Positions 6,263-8,613 of a stretch of 8,613 bases of DNA are shown in pieces (position 1 is the stretch's first letter; each line of letters begins with the position of its first letter). The translations under genes and the position numbers were made by a program. The notes beneath the pieces are model-generated. The model saw only the letters and a list, made by a program, of their open reading frames with translations. It did no database searches and was not told the DNA's origin. Source of the stretch: an uncultured Eubacteriales bacterium. Lineage in GTDB: Bacteria > Bacillota_A > Clostridia > Christensenellales > Aristaeellaceae. The stretch spans positions 1-8,613 of the forward strand of contig ONXY01000342.1 in NCBI GenBank assembly GCA_900321945.1. Reading direction: 5' to 3'.

Positions 6263-7122
6263 ACCGCCGCGGCCCTCCGGTCCTTTTTCAGACTGCGCAG
6301 GAACGACATCAGCCTGGAAGGTTCTCCGCTGAATATCTCGTCCAGAATCATCCGAAGATCCTCTTCCCGCAGAGGACGGAACAGTTGTCCGCCGCGGGCC
6401 ATGCTGATCGTTCCCTTCTCTTCGGATACGATCAGCACCGTGGCGTCCGTATTTTCGCTCAGTCCGATCCCCGCCCGGTGCCGCGTCCCCAGATCTCTGG
6501 AAACACCGCTGGCTTCCGTCAGCGGCAGAATGCACGCGGCTGCCTGCACCCGGTTGTTGCGGATCACGACCGCTCCGTCGTGAAGCGGTGTGTTTGGTTC
6601 GAAAATATTTTCCAGCAGCGGCGCGGATATTTCGGCGTCCACGAGCGTTCCGGTATCGATCACGTCCTGAAGCCCTGTACGTCTTTCGAAGCAGATGAGC
6701 GCGCCGACGCGGCGGCGGCTCAGATCCGTCAGGGTCTGAATCAGTTCGGAAACGATACGGTCCTGCTCACCCTGCGCGGCGGAACCGCGGCGTCCCTTGT
6801 TAAAGAACGAACTCCGACCCATTTTCTCCAGCGCCTTGCGGATTTCGGGCTGGAACAGGATCAGCAGCACGACGGCGCCGTTGTTCAGTATCGTCGTGAG
6901 GAACCAGTTCAGGCTGGTCAGCCCCAGAAGCGAGCTTACCGCGACGATGACGAGCAGCAGAAAGAGGCCTTTCAGCAGCGCGCTGCTGCGGGTTCTGCGG
7001 ATCAGGATCAGCACTTCGTAGATAATCGCCGCCATGATGATAATATCCAGAACGTCCACGACGCCCAGACGGTGAGTCAGGTTCCAGATCATATTGTTGA
7101 CCGTGGTCCATACGTCGTTCAT
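6259..7122 (-). CDS. cdaA: CdaA, membrane-bound diadenylate cyclase
   Basis: CdaA makes cyclic di-AMP from two ATP at the cytoplasmic membrane. This second messenger controls potassium and osmolyte balance and cell-wall homeostasis in Firmicutes. The 287-residue protein has three N-terminal membrane helices (about 22-42, 50-68 and 76-92) and then the DAC domain (about 93-260). Catalytic motifs are present: DGA at 182-184 in TPLHDGAVVI and RHR at 214-216 in GTRHRAGIG, with LFQPEIRKALE at the start of the domain. Length matches the family (about 270-285). A GTG codon directly precedes the ATG at 7122, but the AAGGAGG site is seven bases from the ATG and only four from the GTG, so ATG is preferred. 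It heads the leftward operon behind a strong promoter and overlaps cdaR by ATGA. Confidence 0.96.
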   Translation of the reverse strand: MNDVWTTVNNMIWNLTHRLGVVDVLDIIIMAAIIYEVLILIRRTRSSALLKGLFLLLVIVAVSSLLGLTSLNWFLTTILNNGAVVLLILFQPEIRKALEKMGRSSFFNKGRRGSAAQGEQDRIVSELIQTLTDLSRRRVGALICFERRTGLQDVIDTGTLVDAEISAPLLENIFEPNTPLHDGAVVIRNNRVQAAACILPLTEASGVSRDLGTRHRAGIGLSENTDATVLIVSEEKGTISMARGGQLFRPLREEDLRMILDEIFSGEPSRLMSFLRSLKKDRRAAAV

Positions 7123-7129
7123 CACGGAA

Positions 7130-7136
7130 CCTCCTT
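7130..7136 (-). promoter_or_regulatory. Ribosome binding site deciding the cdaA start
   Basis: AAGGAGG is a full anti-16S match, spaced seven bases from ATG 7122 and four from the adjacent GTG 7125. The spacing favours the ATG. Confidence 0.75.
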
Positions 7137-7158
7137 CCCGCCTTCCTGTCCGCGTCGG

Positions 7159-7188
7159 ATTATAGCATGAATTCCCGGCGTTTGTAAA
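7159..7188 (-). promoter_or_regulatory. Sigma-A-type promoter of the cdaA operon
   Basis: On the minus strand TTTACA (7188-7183) is followed after 18 bases by a perfect TATAAT (7164-7159), with TGC just before it giving an extended -10 element. Transcription should start near 7152, leaving a leader of about 30 bases before the cdaA ATG. No riboswitch-sized leader is present. Confidence 0.85.
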
Positions 7189-7279
7189 TAAAAACCGCTT
7201 CCCGTCCGGAACATCCGTCCCGATGATTAAGGATGATTTTCACCGGGCTGAAGCGCCGGATCGCAGCCCGTTCCGCGGG

Positions 7280-8206
7280 TCATTTCAGGAATCCGTTGAT
7301 AATCTGCTCCTCTGCCTCCTGTTCGGTCAGGCCGAGGGTCATCAGCTTGATGATCTGATCGCCGGCGATCTTCCCGATGGCGGCTTCATGCACCAGAGCC
7401 GCGTCCACGTTGTTGGCTTCCAGGCCCGGAACCGCGAGGATTCTCCCCGCGTCCATGATGATGGAGTCGCATTCCGTATGTCCGCTGCACGCGGCGTTTC
7501 CTGTCAGCTTCGCGTCGAATTTCTGAAAGGATCCGTCCCTGGCCACCGAGCGGGACACCACGTCCGCGCTGGATCCTTCTCCGTTCAGATTCACGGTATA
7601 GGTGCTGACGGCATTCTGCCTTCCGTGAGTCATCAGGCGCTCACGCACGACCAGCTTCGCGCCGGCGGCCAGCTCCGCAAGCGTGGTTCTGTTTGTGTCG
7701 TCCACGCCTTTGATCTGCACCATCTCCATTTCGACGCTGCTGTTTTCCTCCTGATACACCTCCGTGACCGGGTTCAGAATCCGTTTCCCCTTTCCATCTC
7801 CGGAGCCGTAATGCTTTTCAACATAGCGGATATGCGCGCCCCGCCCCACGTAGAAGCGGTGTACGCCGTCGTGCTGGCTGTCCTGATTCCCGCAGTTGTC
7901 AATGCCGCATCCCGCCACGATCACCACGTCCGCGTCTTCGCCGATATAGAAATCGTTGTACACGGTTTCCTTCAGGCCGCTCTGCGTCATCACTACGGGA
8001 ATATGCACGCTTTCGTTTTTTGTTCCGGGACGGATCCGGATCTCCAGCCCGCTTACGTCCGTCCTGGACGTAATCTCAATATTTTCCGTGGATCTGCGCC
8101 CGGCCGGCTGGCTGTTGGACCGGATATTGTAGGCCCCTTCCGGAACCGTATGAAGATCCGCCACCTCCCGGAGCAGTCTCATCTGTATCTCATCCAGCTT
8201 CAGCAT
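7280..8206 (-). CDS. sufB: SufB/SufD-family Fe-S cluster scaffold protein (minimal SufBC, SMS-type)
   Basis: This is the scaffold half of a SufBC-type Fe-S cluster assembly machine. At 308 residues it is much shorter than E. coli SufB (about 495) and resembles the compact form in archaea and anaerobic Clostridia (SMS, SUF-like minimal system). Seen: a beta-helix-like core; AGCGIDNCG (98-106) with Cys100 and Cys105; SQHDGVHRFYV (110-120); GHTECDSIIM (242-251) with Cys246; and the family C-terminal signature LEANNVDAALVHEAAIGKI (262-280) with His273, then LGLTEQEAEEQIINGFLK. Ala264 sits where E. coli SufB has its essential Cys405 (VECRNN), so cluster ligands must differ. The ATG at 8206 has GGGGAGGA six bases upstream and overlaps the SufC stop by seven bases. 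It ends 157 bases before the cdaA start and has its own expression from the right. Confidence 0.93.
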   Translation of the reverse strand: MLKLDEIQMRLLREVADLHTVPEGAYNIRSNSQPAGRRSTENIEITSRTDVSGLEIRIRPGTKNESVHIPVVMTQSGLKETVYNDFYIGEDADVVIVAGCGIDNCGNQDSQHDGVHRFYVGRGAHIRYVEKHYGSGDGKGKRILNPVTEVYQEENSSVEMEMVQIKGVDDTNRTTLAELAAGAKLVVRERLMTHGRQNAVSTYTVNLNGEGSSADVVSRSVARDGSFQKFDAKLTGNAACSGHTECDSIIMDAGRILAVPGLEANNVDAALVHEAAIGKIAGDQIIKLMTLGLTEQEAEEQIINGFLK

Positions 8207-8613
8207 GTCGCGTCCTCCCCTTCGCTCCCGATGATTTTACGGCACTCGCGGACCGCCGAGGCCGTTCCGATCAGTTCCGGAAGGATTTCTTCCCTGGTTC
8301 CGGAAGCTGTAAGCCTTCCGTCCTTCAGAACGATCAGTTCGTCCGCGATATTCAGAATCCTTTCCTGATGGGAGATGATCAGTATGGACCGGTCCTTTAC
8401 GGATTCCCGCATCTCCCTGAAAACCTCGATCAGGTTCTGGAAGCTCCAGAGATCGATCCCCGCTTCCGGTTCGTCGAAGATGGTCAGCGCCGCGCCGCGG
8501 GCCAGCACCGTAGCGATTTCTATGCGTTTGAGCTCGCCGCCGGAAAGGCTGGCGTTGACTTCCCGGTCGATATAGTCTCTGGCGCAGAGGCCGACCCTGC
8601 CCAGAAAATCGCA
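8200..8613 (-). CDS. sufC: SufC-type ABC ATPase, 3' part (N-terminal end lies outside the window)
   Basis: This is the C-terminal 137 residues of a soluble ABC ATPase that powers Fe-S cluster assembly on the SufB-type scaffold. The frame is open from the window edge to the TGA at 8202-8200. In order it shows the ABC signature LSGGELKR, Walker B LTIFDEPEAGIDLWSF with the catalytic Glu, and the switch His in ILIISHQERIL, followed by a C-terminal VLKDGRLTASGTREEIL segment typical of ABC ATPases. Walker A lies beyond the window, and SufC is usually about 245 residues. No membrane segment is present. The stop codon overlaps the start of the scaffold gene, so the pair is translationally coupled. 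The nearest internal start-like codon (GTG 8508) falls between the signature and Walker B and is not a real start. Confidence 0.93.
   Translation of the reverse strand, partial: CDFLGRVGLCARDYIDREVNASLSGGELKRIEIATVLARGAALTIFDEPEAGIDLWSFQNLIEVFREMRESVKDRSILIISHQERILNIADELIVLKDGRLTASGTREEILPELIGTASAVRECRKIIGSEGEDATC

Noticed and set aside
6263..6535. N-terminal extension of cdaR by 91 codons
   Set aside because: It would overlap the catalytic part of cdaA in another frame and encodes no known domain. The ATG in the ATGA overlap, with a GGAGGG site upstream, is the natural start.
7244..7270. Terminator after sufB
   Set aside because: A 7-bp CGGGCTG/CAGCCCG stem is present, but the loop is 13 bases and no T-run follows on the minus strand. 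Read-through from sufCB into cdaA cannot be excluded.
7223..8368. 381-codon open frame on the plus strand
   Set aside because: It is antisense to the SufB/SufC genes. The translation is His- and Arg-rich, which is typical of an antisense shadow.
1..8613. Mobile elements, CRISPR arrays, tRNA or rRNA genes, attachment sites
   Set aside because: No transposase or integrase motifs, spaced direct repeats, cloverleaf structures or rRNA-like segments were found on either strand.

Overview
The window looks like chromosomal DNA of a GC-rich Firmicute, most likely a member of the Clostridia. The supporting signs are strong AGGAGG-type ribosome binding sites, sigma-A-type promoters, a cdaA-cdaR pair for cyclic di-AMP synthesis, a two-gene SufC/SufB-type iron-sulfur system, and an rplM gene with a long leader. 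The genus cannot be fixed from the sequence. No mobile element, CRISPR array, tRNA or rRNA was seen.

Layout from left to right. (1) The 5' part of rplM (ribosomal protein L13) runs leftward off the window edge. It starts with TTG and has a leader of about 100 nt and a very good promoter. (2) Divergent from it, a class V cysteine desulfurase (540-1652) runs rightward from its own extended -10 promoter. It appears to start at a rare CTG codon. (3) A perfect 14-bp inverted repeat (1683-1715) serves as a bidirectional terminator between the desulfurase and the leftward genes. (4) A leftward six-gene cluster starts at a strong promoter near 7159-7188: cdaA (diadenylate cyclase), cdaR (its YbbR-domain regulator), a small membrane protein with a long disordered tail, a P-loop ATPase of unknown role, an RsmF-type rRNA m5C methyltransferase, and a HAD phosphatase. 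Three of the junctions are 4-base ATGA overlaps. (5) At the right edge, a SufB/SufD-type scaffold and the 3' part of its SufC-type ATPase also run leftward. They are separated from cdaA by a 157-base gap that holds the cdaA promoter.

Functionally, the window places c-di-AMP signalling (envelope and osmotic homeostasis) beside an rRNA modification enzyme and two uncharacterised proteins. The usual third gene of the locus, glmM, is not downstream of cdaR. Components of sulfur mobilisation (the desulfurase) and Fe-S assembly (SufC and SufB) lie on either side of this operon and may work together, although they are not co-transcribed. The most interesting points are the unusual cdaA operon with its membrane protein and ATPase, the CTG start of the desulfurase, the minimal Suf system with alanine at the usual SufB cysteine position, and the structured rplM leader. 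Most genes are known families, and no clearly new defence or mobile system is visible.
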